DNA of 64,000 nucleotides from Candidatus Bathyarchaeota archaeon. GTDB taxonomy: Archaea; Thermoproteota; Bathyarchaeia; Bathyarchaeales; Bathycorpusculaceae. A program made the translations under genes and the position numbers. The notes beneath the pieces are model-generated. The model was given only the letters and a program-made list of their open reading frames with translations. It made no database searches and was not told the origin of the DNA. The stretch is taken from assembly GCA_026014465.1 (NCBI GenBank), contig JAOZID010000010.1, positions 1,398,303-1,462,302 on the forward strand, written 5' to 3'. Shown here in pieces: positions 49,915 through 58,497 of this stretch (positions are counted from its first letter, which is position 1; each line of letters starts with the position of its first letter).

Positions 49915-51174
49915 ATGATGGACAGTCAATCACAGGATCAACCAGACCTGCAGCCTGAGCATTCCAACTCAGCCTCATCCAACAGTTGCCCCCAATATCG
50001 TGCTCTCTTCGAAAGCATGACCAGCGGCTTTGTATACTGCAAAGTACTAACCGACGACAAAAACAACCCCACAGACTTCGTTTTCATGGAAGTCAACAAC
50101 GCCTTCGAAAAAATAACCGGACTAAAAAAAACCGACGTCATAGGCAAGCGCGTCACCAAAGTAATTCCCGGCATCACAAAAGCCCACCCCGAACTATTCA
50201 AAATCTACGGAAAAGCCGCTTTACAAGGAAAAAACGCCTACTTCGAATCGTATTTGAAGCCTCTTAACGGCTGGTTTTCCATATCCGTTTACAGCCCCCA
50301 AAAAGGCTACTTCGCCGCATTATTCACCAACATCAGCGAACAAAAACGCAACCAGAAAAAACTTGAAGAATACTCTTTAGGTTTAGAGTTAACTGTTGCC
50401 GCTCGAACCCAAGAACTAAAAGAAGCCCAAAACAACCTGCTCAAAGCAGAACGCTTTGCGGCAATTGGCGAACTTGCAGGTATGATAGGGCACGACCTGC
50501 GCAATCCCCTAACTAGCATCAGAAACGCCGCCTACTACCTCCAAAGAAAACAACTCCCCAACGCCGACCCCACAAACCGCGAAATGTTCGAAATCATCGA
50601 CAAATCCGTAATGTACGCAAACAAAATCGTAGATAACCTGCTTGAATACTCCAAAACCATCTACCTAGAAATCGAAGAATGCTCCCCTAAATCCCTCATT
50701 GACTACATCTTGCTAATGATAAGCATTCCAAGAACCATCAAAGTTGTAGACCACACCCATGACGAACCCACAATCTGGGTTGACGCCCACAAACTTGAAC
50801 GCGTCTTCATGAACATCATCAAAAACGCCATAGACGCTATGCCTGAAAAGGGCATCCTAGAAATTAGTAGCCGACAAATCGGCGATACCGTCGAGTTCAC
50901 TTTTGCAGACACCGGCATGGGCATGTCCGAGCAAACCATGTCCAAACTCTTCACGCCCTTATTTACCACCAAAGCACAGGGCATGGGTTTTGGCTTAGCC
51001 ATCTGCAAACGCATCGTAGACGCCCACAACGGCAAAATCACCGTCGACAGCGCCCTAGGAAAAGGAACAACCTTCACCATCACTTTGCCCGTACAGCAAA
51101 AACTAAAAGTCAAAGCCGAAAACGAATGGCTACGCCTACGCGAAGACTCCCTCTCAACAATAATCAACACCTAA
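49915..51174 (+). CDS. PAS-domain sensor histidine kinase, orphan
   Basis: 419 residues. A PAS domain spans about 25-145 (YRALFESMTSGFVYCKVL, EVNNAFEKITGLKKTDVIGK). A short coiled linker leads to the HisKA domain with the phosphorylated His in MIGHDLRNPLTSIRNA and to the ATPase domain (NIIKNAIDAMPEKG, ADTGMGM, GMGFGLAICKRIVDAHNG). There is no membrane segment, so it senses something in the cytoplasm, perhaps a cofactor or redox state. No response regulator gene is adjacent. Histidine kinases are common in some archaea and probably came from bacteria. Confidence 0.93.
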   Translation: MMDSQSQDQPDLQPEHSNSASSNSCPQYRALFESMTSGFVYCKVLTDDKNNPTDFVFMEVNNAFEKITGLKKTDVIGKRVTKVIPGITKAHPELFKIYGKAALQGKNAYFESYLKPLNGWFSISVYSPQKGYFAALFTNISEQKRNQKKLEEYSLGLELTVAARTQELKEAQNNLLKAERFAAIGELAGMIGHDLRNPLTSIRNAAYYLQRKQLPNADPTNREMFEIIDKSVMYANKIVDNLLEYSKTIYLEIEECSPKSLIDYILLMISIPRTIKVVDHTHDEPTIWVDAHKLERVFMNIIKNAIDAMPEKGILEISSRQIGDTVEFTFADTGMGMSEQTMSKLFTPLFTTKAQGMGFGLAICKRIVDAHNGKITVDSALGKGTTFTITLPVQQKLKVKAENEWLRLREDSLSTIINT

Positions 51175-51188
51175 CCTTTTTTGGTTAG

Positions 51189-52034
51189 CTAGCTAAAGCT
51201 TCGAAGCTGCTTTAAGGTTCCAACGTAGGTTCCGTCTAGCAAGTAAATTTCTGAATTCCCAATTTCTACAGCTTCAGAGCGCAGCACTGGTCCAAGTAGG
51301 CTGTCACGTTCAGCTTCCTTTTGCGCTTTAGCTTCATTTACTGGTCTGCCCCCAAGCAAATCGTTAAAGCTGGGCATCATAAAAATCTGCTTAACCCTAG
51401 CTTTTACCCCATACCGTTCAAAAAGCGTCTGCGCGGGGCTGCCTTGGATTTTAACGCGGTACTTACCCAGCAAAATCCTAGTTAACTCTTCAGCGTTGCA
51501 GTCTGCTTTCATCCACACCTGCTGTGTTACCTTAAAGCCTGCGGGGTCACGCAAAACCACCACTGGATGCAAATGCCCCATCACCAACGATTTGCAACCC
51601 AAAAGCTCAGGTGAAGGCCACTTATGCCCATGAAACAGCCCTACTTCACCCACAACTACCCCCGAGGCGGGAAACATCTGTACGCCTTCTGGCAGCATAG
51701 GCTCTAAATTCGCGTCATGATTACCCCGTACCACCCCAACCTTGGCTACGTGCTCTTTGGCTTGCGTAAAAAACCCCAAGATTTCACGCCACTCCCCTGG
51801 CTCAGCAGGAACCACCGTGTATTTTACATCACCTAAAACCAGCAACCTATCAGGTTTGTACTTTGCAAATAGGCGCAGTAGCTTGTCAAGCAGTTTGGGG
51901 CTTTGGCTTGGCGCATGAATCCCCCTTCTTTGCAAAGACATTTCCCAGCCCAGATGTGGGTCAGCAATAACCAAGGTTTTTTCCTTGGCATCTTCTATGA
52001 TTGCTGCCGCGTGGGGAAACAGCAGCTTGAGCAT
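51189..52034 (-). CDS. Archaeal metallophosphoesterase (calcineurin-like)
   Basis: 281 residues. Metal-binding motifs of the calcineurin family: VIADPHLGWE (DxH), VLGDVKY (GDxx), VVRGNHDANL (GNHD), and LFHGHKWPS plus VMGHLHPVV (GHxH). The length and the opening LLFPHAAAIIEDAKEKTLVI fit the archaeal COG1407 type. The substrate is unknown; a cyclic nucleotide or nucleic acid is possible. It is 9 bases downstream of the inositol phosphatase gene on the same strand. Confidence 0.88.
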   Translation of the reverse strand: MLKLLFPHAAAIIEDAKEKTLVIADPHLGWEMSLQRRGIHAPSQSPKLLDKLLRLFAKYKPDRLLVLGDVKYTVVPAEPGEWREILGFFTQAKEHVAKVGVVRGNHDANLEPMLPEGVQMFPASGVVVGEVGLFHGHKWPSPELLGCKSLVMGHLHPVVVLRDPAGFKVTQQVWMKADCNAEELTRILLGKYRVKIQGSPAQTLFERYGVKARVKQIFMMPSFNDLLGGRPVNEAKAQKEAERDSLLGPVLRSEAVEIGNSEIYLLDGTYVGTLKQLRSFS

Positions 52035-52043
52035 TGTCTTTCG

Positions 52044-52880
52044 CTACTGCCCAGTGGCGGGTTTAACCAAACCCAGAAGTGTCTTGTGGATGGTTTGGTT
52101 TCCTGAAGCCACAAACTTGAGTTGCTGCTTAGGGTCTAAAGGCACATCTACTGCCTCGCCCGAAGGCGACGACACAATTCCGCCTGCCTCTTTGATAATG
52201 AGAAAGCCCGCTGCGATGTCGGTTGTGCGGATTTTTCCGCGTATGTCCAAGAAAGCGTCGGTTAAGCCGTCTGCAACAAAACATAGCTCCAAGGCGTTGG
52301 CGCCAAAATGTCGGATGTGACGTGCTACGGCGATTAAATCCGTCAGCTGCGGCGCAACTTCGCGGACTTTGTATGTGTTCAAGTCTAAGCCTATGACGGC
52401 TTCCTGCATCGACGTAACCGCAGACGTTACAATTTTCTTGCCGTCGCGAAAAGCACCTTTGTCCTTCACTGCAGTGTATGTCGTGCCATGATACAAATCC
52501 GTCACCATACCCGCAACAACCTGTGAGAGGACGGGTTTGCGTGAAACCGCTATGGATGAACAGTAAAACGGTAAGCCTCTTGTGAGGTTGGTGGTTCCGT
52601 CTATGGGGTCAACGGTTACGTAGTAGTCTTTGGGGGTGTCGCCGAATTCTTTGATGCCTGATTCTTCGCTAATTAGCGTGAAGGAGACTTGGTTTTTTTG
52701 CATGGTTTGTACGATGGCTTTTTCCGCGGCTAAATCCACCAGTTTCATGGCGTCTCCGCCTGCGCCCATGCCTAAATCGGGTTGAGGCGCCTTCAAAGTC
52801 TCTAGATGCGGCTCAACAGCAGCCTTCACCGCATCTCGGCACTCAACCAAAACCGCTACCCAATCAACCTCAAACGACAA
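52044..52880 (-). CDS. Inositol monophosphatase / fructose-1,6-bisphosphatase family
   Basis: 278 residues. Mg-dependent motifs are LISEESG (first Glu), VDPIDGTTNLTRGLPFYCSS (residues 90-108) and IRTTDIAAGFLIIKEAGG, with the third Asp. In archaea this family often hydrolyses both myo-inositol-1-phosphate and fructose-1,6-bisphosphate (class IV FBPase). It supports inositol lipid or sugar phosphate metabolism. It shares a short transcript with the phosphoesterase, spacing nine bases. Confidence 0.9.
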   Translation of the reverse strand: MSFEVDWVAVLVECRDAVKAAVEPHLETLKAPQPDLGMGAGGDAMKLVDLAAEKAIVQTMQKNQVSFTLISEESGIKEFGDTPKDYYVTVDPIDGTTNLTRGLPFYCSSIAVSRKPVLSQVVAGMVTDLYHGTTYTAVKDKGAFRDGKKIVTSAVTSMQEAVIGLDLNTYKVREVAPQLTDLIAVARHIRHFGANALELCFVADGLTDAFLDIRGKIRTTDIAAGFLIIKEAGGIVSSPSGEAVDVPLDPKQQLKFVASGNQTIHKTLLGLVKPATGQ

Positions 52881-52944
52881 ACATCATCACATCAACGCCA
52901 ATAATGCACAAACAACCTCATAAACCCACCCAAAAACCACATTG

Positions 52945-53055
52945 TGGTGCCGGGGGCGGGATTCGAGCCCGCGACTTCTGGACATGGGCGTTTGGCCGCT
53001 TTATGTTCTCCAGATTATGAGTCTGGCGCCCTAAGCCAGGCTAGGCTACCCCGGC
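52945..53055 (-). tRNA. Elongator tRNA-Met (CAU) with intron in the variable loop
   Basis: Read on the minus strand, the acceptor stem GCCGGGG pairs with CCCCGGC, A73 and encoded CCA follow. The D stem is GCCU/GGGC, the anticodon stem CCAGA/UCUGG around CUCAUAA (anticodon CAU), and the T stem GCGGG/CCCGC. The anticodon stem lacks the three G-C pairs of initiators, and the ends match archaeal elongator Met tRNA. The anticodon arm is uninterrupted, but about 37 bases separate position 43 from position 49. Removing 32 bases leaves variable loop AGGUC, identical to Methanocaldococcus elongator Met as recalled. Confidence 0.9.
52976..53007 (-). other. Predicted tRNA-Met intron at position 45/46
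   Basis: A 32-base insert starting AACAUAAAGCGG and ending CCCAUGUCCAGAA on the minus strand. CUGG of the anticodon stem can pair with CCAG in the insert, and ACAU with AUGU, leaving three-base bulges AGA and AAG, a bulge-helix-bulge as cut by archaeal tRNA splicing endonuclease. Cutting both bulges joins AG to GUC. Exact cut sites are inferred from this pairing. Confidence 0.7.
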
Positions 53056-53234
53056 AAACTGTTTCCCGTAGCCTATATCGGCGTCTCTTCGCGTCCAAAC
53101 CGAGTTGACCGCGTTTTCTTGAGGCGTCATCTTTCAATGCACCGTAGTTTAATTAAAGTTTTCTTTAAAATCTCGCCGTCTGCTGTTGCGCTTAAACTGC
53201 GTCGAGCGGTTTTCCCAAAACGGGCGTTGGGTGG

Positions 53235-53945
53235 TTATTGTTTTCTTTGCAGCTTTTGTGTTTGGCTTTGGGTTCCCACGTAGACAAGGTCAGTTGTTCC
53301 TACGAACAGTCCTGTTTCAACTATTCCTGGTATCATCTTTAGTTTCTGTGCAAGCTTTGCGGGGTCGTCTATGGCTCCAAAGTTTACATCCATAACCGCG
53401 TTGCCGTTGTCTGAAATTACGGGTCCAAGTTTGCCCTTTACTTCACGCAGTACAGGTTTTACGCCCATCTCCAAAAGTTTGTGCTGCACCAGCCCGATGG
53501 CAAATGGCACGACTTCTGTGGGTACCGCTTGGTTGTTTTCGCCTAAAACTTTGACGATTTTTTTGTCGTCAGCTATGATAATGTTTACTTTGGCTGCGGT
53601 GGCTACGATTTTTTCACGTACTAAGGCGGCTCCCATGCCTTTGATGAGTTCAAGGTTGGGGTCTATTTGGTCGGCGCCGTCAATGTTTACGTCTACTTCT
53701 GGGTGTTCTTCGAGGGTGGTTAGGCTGATTTTGTTTTGTACGGCGAGTTGGAATGCTTGGTAGCTTGAGGGTATGCCCAGAACATGCAGGTTTTCCTGTT
53801 TGATTCTTTCGCCCAAAGCTTCAATCGCGTAAGCAGCGGTGCTTCCACTGCCCAAACCCACCACAAAATTATCCTCAACATGCTGTATCGCGGCTACGGC
53901 GGCTTCTTTTTTAGCTGCTTCAATCGGATTCAAATTAGCTTTCAA
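53235..53945 (-). CDS. rpiA: Ribose-5-phosphate isomerase A
   Basis: 236 residues. Interconverts ribulose-5-phosphate and ribose-5-phosphate. Motifs: VVGLGSGSTAAYAIEALG (phosphate loop, residues 28-45), PEVDVNIDGADQIDPN with the catalytic Asp, KGMGAALVREKIVA with the conserved Arg/Lys region. Size matches the family. It is translated after, and overlaps by 11 bases, the upstream coiled-coil membrane-protein gene. Confidence 0.95.
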   Translation of the reverse strand: MKANLNPIEAAKKEAAVAAIQHVEDNFVVGLGSGSTAAYAIEALGERIKQENLHVLGIPSSYQAFQLAVQNKISLTTLEEHPEVDVNIDGADQIDPNLELIKGMGAALVREKIVATAAKVNIIIADDKKIVKVLGENNQAVPTEVVPFAIGLVQHKLLEMGVKPVLREVKGKLGPVISDNGNAVMDVNFGAIDDPAKLAQKLKMIPGIVETGLFVGTTDLVYVGTQSQTQKLQRKQ

Positions 53946-54717
53946 CTTCCATCTGTCCTAGCTTGTTCATAACTTCGTCTATTTGGTTGCGTATGGCATC
54001 TATTCTTTGTTCTGCCTCAGTTTTAGAATGCTGCTTCTCTGAAGATGATTTGCGTTTGCGTTTGGGCTTCTCAGGAGCCTCTTCCGTAGCTTCGGTTTCC
54101 TCGGGCTCCTCTTCTTCGTATTCTTTTTCCATCTGCTCTGGAACCACGGGGATTTGCCGTTTGGGAACTTGTACTTTGATTTCTCTGACGGGTTTGATGT
54201 CGATTCTGCCCCTGAGCTCATCCACCTTGCTGCTTAACTCGCCAAAGCGGGAACTAAACATTTTCATGAGGTCTTCTTGCATGCTCTCCAGCTCGTGTAG
54301 CGCCACTATGGTTTCGTCTTTGGCTATGGATTCCTTCACCGACATCATGCGGTTCTTGTAGCTGCTTGCTAGGCGTTCTCTTTCCTGTTCGGTAATTTTT
54401 CCTTCTGCATGCGCCTCGTATAGGTGTCGTATGGCGTCGGCGAGAATTTCGCGTTCTAAATCTAAAATCCGCAGTTCATCCTTTGCGTTTGTGGCGTCAT
54501 TGAACTTTATGCTCTTAGACAACCTAAACGGCAGCCCCGAAGAAAGCTGGGGGTCAAAATATGGGGGCGGGGGCTCGTTTTTTTCTGGAGTCGGCGCAGT
54601 TGCAACTGGTTTTGTTCTTTGCCGTCTTCTGGTGTAAATGACAATAACACAGCTCACAACGGCTATAGTCGCTGCTGCAGCTATCGCCATGATTGTTATG
54701 GGGTCGTCTAGAGCCAT
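53935..54717 (-). CDS. Membrane-anchored coiled-coil protein of unknown function
   Basis: 260 residues. One N-terminal membrane segment (IMAIAAAATIAVVSCVIVIY) is followed by a Pro-rich linker, a helical region (LRILDLEREILADAIRHLYE, EGKITEQERERLASSYKNRM), a Glu/Lys-rich acidic-basic stretch around residues 200-235 and a terminal short coiled coil. It belongs to no family I recognise. It overlaps rpiA by 11 bases, so it is probably co-translated with it. It may be a scaffold at the membrane, but this is a guess. Confidence 0.6.
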   Translation of the reverse strand: MALDDPITIMAIAAAATIAVVSCVIVIYTRRRQRTKPVATAPTPEKNEPPPPYFDPQLSSGLPFRLSKSIKFNDATNAKDELRILDLEREILADAIRHLYEAHAEGKITEQERERLASSYKNRMMSVKESIAKDETIVALHELESMQEDLMKMFSSRFGELSSKVDELRGRIDIKPVREIKVQVPKRQIPVVPEQMEKEYEEEEPEETEATEEAPEKPKRKRKSSSEKQHSKTEAEQRIDAIRNQIDEVMNKLGQMEVES

Positions 54718-54917
54718 GTTATCCTCGGTAATCTGATAGCCTACGATGTATATAAAAATTAAACAACTCCGCTTAAGCTTTGAGTTTTTGCGTGGAACAT
54801 GCTAGATTGCCCATTGCCTTTTGGCTTAGAACTCTGTTTTGTTCGGATTCTAAAGCCGCAAATGGTTTTATTTACTTCACTTTTTACCTGTGTTAGTCCA
54901 TCAAAGGGTGTGTTGCT

Positions 54918-55232
54918 GTGCCTTTGTTTCAGACTAAAAAAGAAGTTTTCGGCTGGGTCAAAGAGGGCAAAAAAACCATAGACATACGCAAAGGACGCCC
55001 TTTTCGCGGTGACATGGCAGTTTTCCAGTGCGGAGCCCATCACCTGCGGTTGCCCATAATCAAAAAAGAAACCGGCAAACTAACCGACATCATCAACAAA
55101 GACAACTACCACCAAGTCATACCCCCAGCAAAAACCCTCCAACACGCGGTTGATTACCTGCGGGGCATTTACGGAGTTGAAAACGGCATCTTCACTGCTT
55201 ACTATGTGGAGCCTTCAACGGTTTTGGTTTAG
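54918..55232 (+). CDS. ASCH-domain protein
   Basis: 104 residues, GTG start. The core KTIDIRKGRPFRGDMAVFQC at residues 20-39 and the following AHHLRLPIIKK fit the ASCH fold, a PUA-like RNA-binding domain seen in small proteins that act on RNA or nucleosides. It ends four bases into the convergent LysM-like regulator gene. The exact role is unknown. Confidence 0.7.
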   Translation: MPLFQTKKEVFGWVKEGKKTIDIRKGRPFRGDMAVFQCGAHHLRLPIIKKETGKLTDIINKDNYHQVIPPAKTLQHAVDYLRGIYGVENGIFTAYYVEPSTVLV

Positions 55233-55639
55233 CAGTTGCGCAGGACAATCATGGTGTTAGTTTTTGTTATGCCTTCTACTCGGCGAATTTTCTCTATACA
55301 CTCGTTAACTTCCACCACGTTCATGCCGCCTATAACCGCCACGATGTCATATTCGCCTGTGACTTCGTAGAGGGTTTCCACGTTGGGTATTTCCATTATC
55401 CGTTTGGAGACCTCTTGGGTAGGCAACGACGGATTCGTAGAAAGAAGTGCTATGGCTTCTGCGCCTTCTGATACGCCGATTTTGACGGTGAATTTACGTA
55501 TGGCGCCTGTGTCTGTTAATGCTTTGATTCTTTTTCTTACGGCTCCTTCGGAGAGCCCGATTTGTTTGCCTATGTCTATGTAGCCTGCTCTTCCGTTTTC
55601 TTTGAGGATTTTGATTATTTCTCTGTCTTTGCCGTCCAT
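55229..55639 (-). CDS. lysM: Lrp/AsnC-family regulator, LysM-like
   Basis: 136 residues. The N-terminal helix-turn-helix (DREIIKILKENGRAGYIDIG, IGLSEGAVRKRIKALTDTGA) and the C-terminal RAM ligand domain (NVETLYEVTGEYDIVAVIGG) give the usual Lrp layout. It is next to and divergent from lysW. In Sulfolobus the Lrp-like LysM activates the lysW operon and its DNA binding responds to lysine. The same role is inferred from family and position. The shared promoter region is about 280 bases. Confidence 0.8.
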   Translation of the reverse strand: MDGKDREIIKILKENGRAGYIDIGKQIGLSEGAVRKRIKALTDTGAIRKFTVKIGVSEGAEAIALLSTNPSLPTQEVSKRIMEIPNVETLYEVTGEYDIVAVIGGMNVVEVNECIEKIRRVEGITKTNTMIVLRNC

Positions 55640-55918
55640 TTGTTGTCCCTTATTATTTGGTGTTGTTTGGATTTAACGATTTCTAGAATCCGTGGCTTTG
55701 GTTGCGTTTTTCGTACCTTTTTGGGGTTATGCCTTCTGTTTTTGTTTTTCTTGCGCGGTTCTCTTTCCAGATTTGTTCTGTTTGAGACATTAGCAGTCCA
55801 AGATGTTACAGATAAGTCGCAATGTTTAAAAGAAAGGCGGCTCAATCAGGAAGTTATTTCGGATAAAAAAGTGATAACGATGAATAAAGAAAGTTTGGAT
55901 ATGCAAGAGGTGAAGGCG

Positions 55919-56092
55919 ATGAAAGCTAAATGCCCTGATTGTGATGCTGACTTAGACGTTCCCAGCGACGCCGCCGCAGGAGAAATCGTAAGCTGCCCTG
56001 GATGCGGACTTGAGCTTGAAGTGAAACAGGTAAACGGCGACTGCGTTGACCTTCAAGAATTGACCCTTGAAGGCGAAGACTGGGGCGAATAA
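55919..56092 (+). CDS. lysW: Amino-group carrier protein LysW
   Basis: 57 residues from ATG 55919, which is preceded by GAGGTGA at six bases; an ATG 39 bases upstream gives a longer form without such a site. It begins MKAKCPDCDADLDV and has CPDC and CPGC, a zinc ribbon. It ends in EDWGE, the C-terminal Glu to which the amino group of alpha-aminoadipate or glutamate is attached. It protects and carries intermediates through the lysine (and in Sulfolobus also arginine) pathway. Confidence 0.95.
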   Translation: MKAKCPDCDADLDVPSDAAAGEIVSCPGCGLELEVKQVNGDCVDLQELTLEGEDWGE

Positions 56093-56158
56093 ACGGTTTC
56101 CCCCAAAAACCCCACCTTTAACCTTCAAAACACTCAGTTTAAAACAATCCCCAACAAG

Positions 56159-56167
56159 TTTATTTAA
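56159..56167 (+). promoter_or_regulatory. TATA box of the lysX transcript
   Basis: TTTATTTAA, about 30 bases before GGAAGG and 31-39 bases before the lysX ATG. It suggests an additional promoter inside the lys cluster, separate from lysW. Confidence 0.5.
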
Positions 56168-56197
56168 CCTAACTTTTGCACAGGAAGGCGGCTACAC

Positions 56198-57370
56198 ATG
56201 AGCATCGGTCTTTTGTATGAACGCTCTGAAAACGACGAAAACGGAATCAAACTAACCGCCCAAAACTTAGGCATAGACTTAACATTTATCCCGTTTCGCA
56301 AAATCGCCATAACCATAGGCAAAGACGCCTGCAACATCGCAAGCAAAGGAAAAAACTTCACCAACGCCCTCAAAGACGTCCCCGTCGTTTTGAACCGCGC
56401 CCAAAGCAAAAACCGACGCCTATATGCAGCCTACACCATAGAAGCCCTAGGCAAAAAAGTCATCAACCCCTCCATAATCGAAGCTACCTGCTACAGCAAA
56501 TTCCGCACCCTCACGCACCTGTGGGCAACAGACCTACCCATACCCAAAACCACGTATGTCCCTTGTGACCCCACCGACACAACTAAGGACGGCAGAGTCA
56601 TACACAACGAACCCGACATAGCCGACTTAATCGGGCAGCAACTTGGCAGCGAAGTTCTTGTCAAGCCTGACGCGGGAACCCACGGCAAAGGCATAGTTCT
56701 CTCCAAAAACCGCGATGAACTCATCAGCAACATCCAAAAAACCACGCCCTCCATCATCAACCCCATTGGCGTTGTCGCTCAAGAATTCATCCAGAAATGG
56801 TTCTACGACCTGCGCATAATCGTTAGCAAGGAGAAGGGCAAGGCGCCTGTTTGTTATCCTGTGGCGTTGGCTCGTGCGGGTTTTGATGATTTTCGAACTA
56901 ACACTTACTTGGGTAACCTCGTATTTGACGTGAAGCTCCCTTTGCGGGTTCAGGAGTTGGCTGCTAAATGCGGCGTGGCTCTAAGCGGGGGCAGCGAGGC
57001 TTGGGTGTTTGCCATGGACGCCATGATAAATGTGGGCGAAAACAAAAACGCTTCAGACCAAGAGCTTAAAGCCGAGTTAGCCAAAGCCGCCGAGTCTTTT
57101 GCGCAGGTGCAAAAAGTCAAACGCGACCCTAATCGGCTGCGCGACTTCAAAGCATGGAACATTCAGCTTGAATCCGCAGTTAATAGTTATAAGGCAACCG
57201 CGCCCTATGCAAAAGTGAAAACCCTGATCGAGGAAAACGTGGACGCCAACCAACGCAGAGTCGTCTTCCACGAAGCCAACAGCTGCCCCGAATTCTGGGA
57301 GCAAACCCGCACCATAACAGGCATAAACGTGGCAATCCCCCTCCTAAAAGGCGCCCAAAGCCTCCTCTAA
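56198..57370 (+). CDS. lysX: LysW-aminoadipate ligase LysX, with insertion
   Basis: A RimK-like ATP-grasp enzyme that joins the LysW C-terminal Glu to alpha-aminoadipate (or glutamate). At 390 residues it is longer than the usual 280. Motifs: PKTTYVPC (117-124), VLVKPDAGTHGKGIVLSK (153-170) for ATP, EFIQKWFYDLRIIV (196-209), and HEANSCPEFW (358-367), the metal-binding motif. An extra helical segment lies at about 277-353 between the DAM region and the HEAN motif. GGAAGG precedes the ATG by nine bases. Only one such ligase is in the window. Confidence 0.88.
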   Translation: MSIGLLYERSENDENGIKLTAQNLGIDLTFIPFRKIAITIGKDACNIASKGKNFTNALKDVPVVLNRAQSKNRRLYAAYTIEALGKKVINPSIIEATCYSKFRTLTHLWATDLPIPKTTYVPCDPTDTTKDGRVIHNEPDIADLIGQQLGSEVLVKPDAGTHGKGIVLSKNRDELISNIQKTTPSIINPIGVVAQEFIQKWFYDLRIIVSKEKGKAPVCYPVALARAGFDDFRTNTYLGNLVFDVKLPLRVQELAAKCGVALSGGSEAWVFAMDAMINVGENKNASDQELKAELAKAAESFAQVQKVKRDPNRLRDFKAWNIQLESAVNSYKATAPYAKVKTLIEENVDANQRRVVFHEANSCPEFWEQTRTITGINVAIPLLKGAQSLL

Positions 57371-57431
57371 CTAACAATCATAAAACAAGAATAACCAAAC
57401 AAAAGACAACCCCTAGGAGAAAAAGAAGAGT

Positions 57432-58487
57432 ATGATGCGAATTGGAATAATTGGCGGTTCTGGATATGTGGGCGGCGAGCTTTTACGTTTGCTGCTTATG
57501 CATCCTGAGGTAGAGGTGACTATGGTTACTAGTCGCCAAAGCGCAGGCGAATACGTTTTCAACTTGCACCCGAACCTGCGTGGGCTCACTCAGCTAAAGT
57601 TTGTGCCCCAAGACATATCTGAACTGCAAAACAACTGCGACTTAATCTTCACTGCCACGCCCCACGGCGGCTCAGTTAACTTGGTTCCTAAACTGCTCGA
57701 AGCCGGCTTAAAAGTCATAGACATGAGCGCTGACTTTCGCATGAAAAACCCTGCCGACTACGAGACGTGGTACGGCTGGAAACACGCTCACCCCGAACTG
57801 CTCAAAGAAGCTGCGTATGGCATGCCCGAGCTGCACCGTGAAGAAATCAAAAAAGCCCGCCTCATCGCGTGCCCAGGATGCATGGCAAGCTCCGCCATCT
57901 TCGCCCTGGTTCCTCTTATCAAAGCGGATTTGGTTGAGAAAAAACGCATTGTAGTAGACCTCAAAGTTGGTTCAAGCGGAGGCGGCAGCAAACCCACCCC
58001 AGCCTCGCATCATCCTGAACGTTTCGGAGGCGTGCGCCCCTACAAAGTCACCAACCACCGCCACATAGGCGAAGTCGAACAAGAACTCAACGCCTTCTCA
58101 GATGAACCCGTAACCGTCTCGTTCACGCCCCACGCAGTCAACATGGTACGCGGCATCTTAGCAACCGTTCACGCTTTTCCCACAAAACCCATAGCTGCCA
58201 AGGATGTCTGGAAAGCTTTGCGCTCCACCTACGTTGACGAGCCTTTCATACGCTTTGTCAAATACCAAAAAGGCATGTACCAGCTCCCCGACCCCAAAGT
58301 CACCATAGGCACCAACTTCTGTGACATAGGCTTTGAAATTGACCCCCGAACCAAACGCGTGCTCATGTTCTGCGCCATAGACAACATGGTAAAGGGCGCG
58401 TCAGGCCAAGGCGTACAATGCCTCAACGTCCTAATGGGCATAGACGAAACCACAGGGCTGAAAAGTACAGGTTTTCATCCGATGTGA
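57432..58487 (+). CDS. lysY: LysW-aminoadipyl-phosphate reductase LysY (ArgC-like)
   Basis: 351 residues. NADPH-binding MMRIGIIGGSGYVGGELLRL opens the protein. The catalytic Cys is in LIACPGCMASSAI (residues 144-156) and a conserved GSSGGGSKPTPASHHPE loop follows. HRHIGEVEQEL carries the catalytic His. The enzyme reduces the phosphorylated carrier-bound substrate to the semialdehyde. By sequence it is an ArgC/LysY-type reductase; the neighbouring lysW, X, Z, J and K decide the assignment. Confidence 0.93.
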   Translation: MMRIGIIGGSGYVGGELLRLLLMHPEVEVTMVTSRQSAGEYVFNLHPNLRGLTQLKFVPQDISELQNNCDLIFTATPHGGSVNLVPKLLEAGLKVIDMSADFRMKNPADYETWYGWKHAHPELLKEAAYGMPELHREEIKKARLIACPGCMASSAIFALVPLIKADLVEKKRIVVDLKVGSSGGGSKPTPASHHPERFGGVRPYKVTNHRHIGEVEQELNAFSDEPVTVSFTPHAVNMVRGILATVHAFPTKPIAAKDVWKALRSTYVDEPFIRFVKYQKGMYQLPDPKVTIGTNFCDIGFEIDPRTKRVLMFCAIDNMVKGASGQGVQCLNVLMGIDETTGLKSTGFHPM

Positions 58488-58497
58488 GGTAATAACT

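Noticed and set aside
52945-53055. Canonical 37/38 intron in tRNA-Met
   Set aside because: The only sequence that can pair with CCAGA is immediately after the anticodon loop, so the interruption must lie after position 43.
52945-53055. Initiator tRNA-Met
   Set aside because: The anticodon stem lacks the three consecutive G-C pairs that define initiators.
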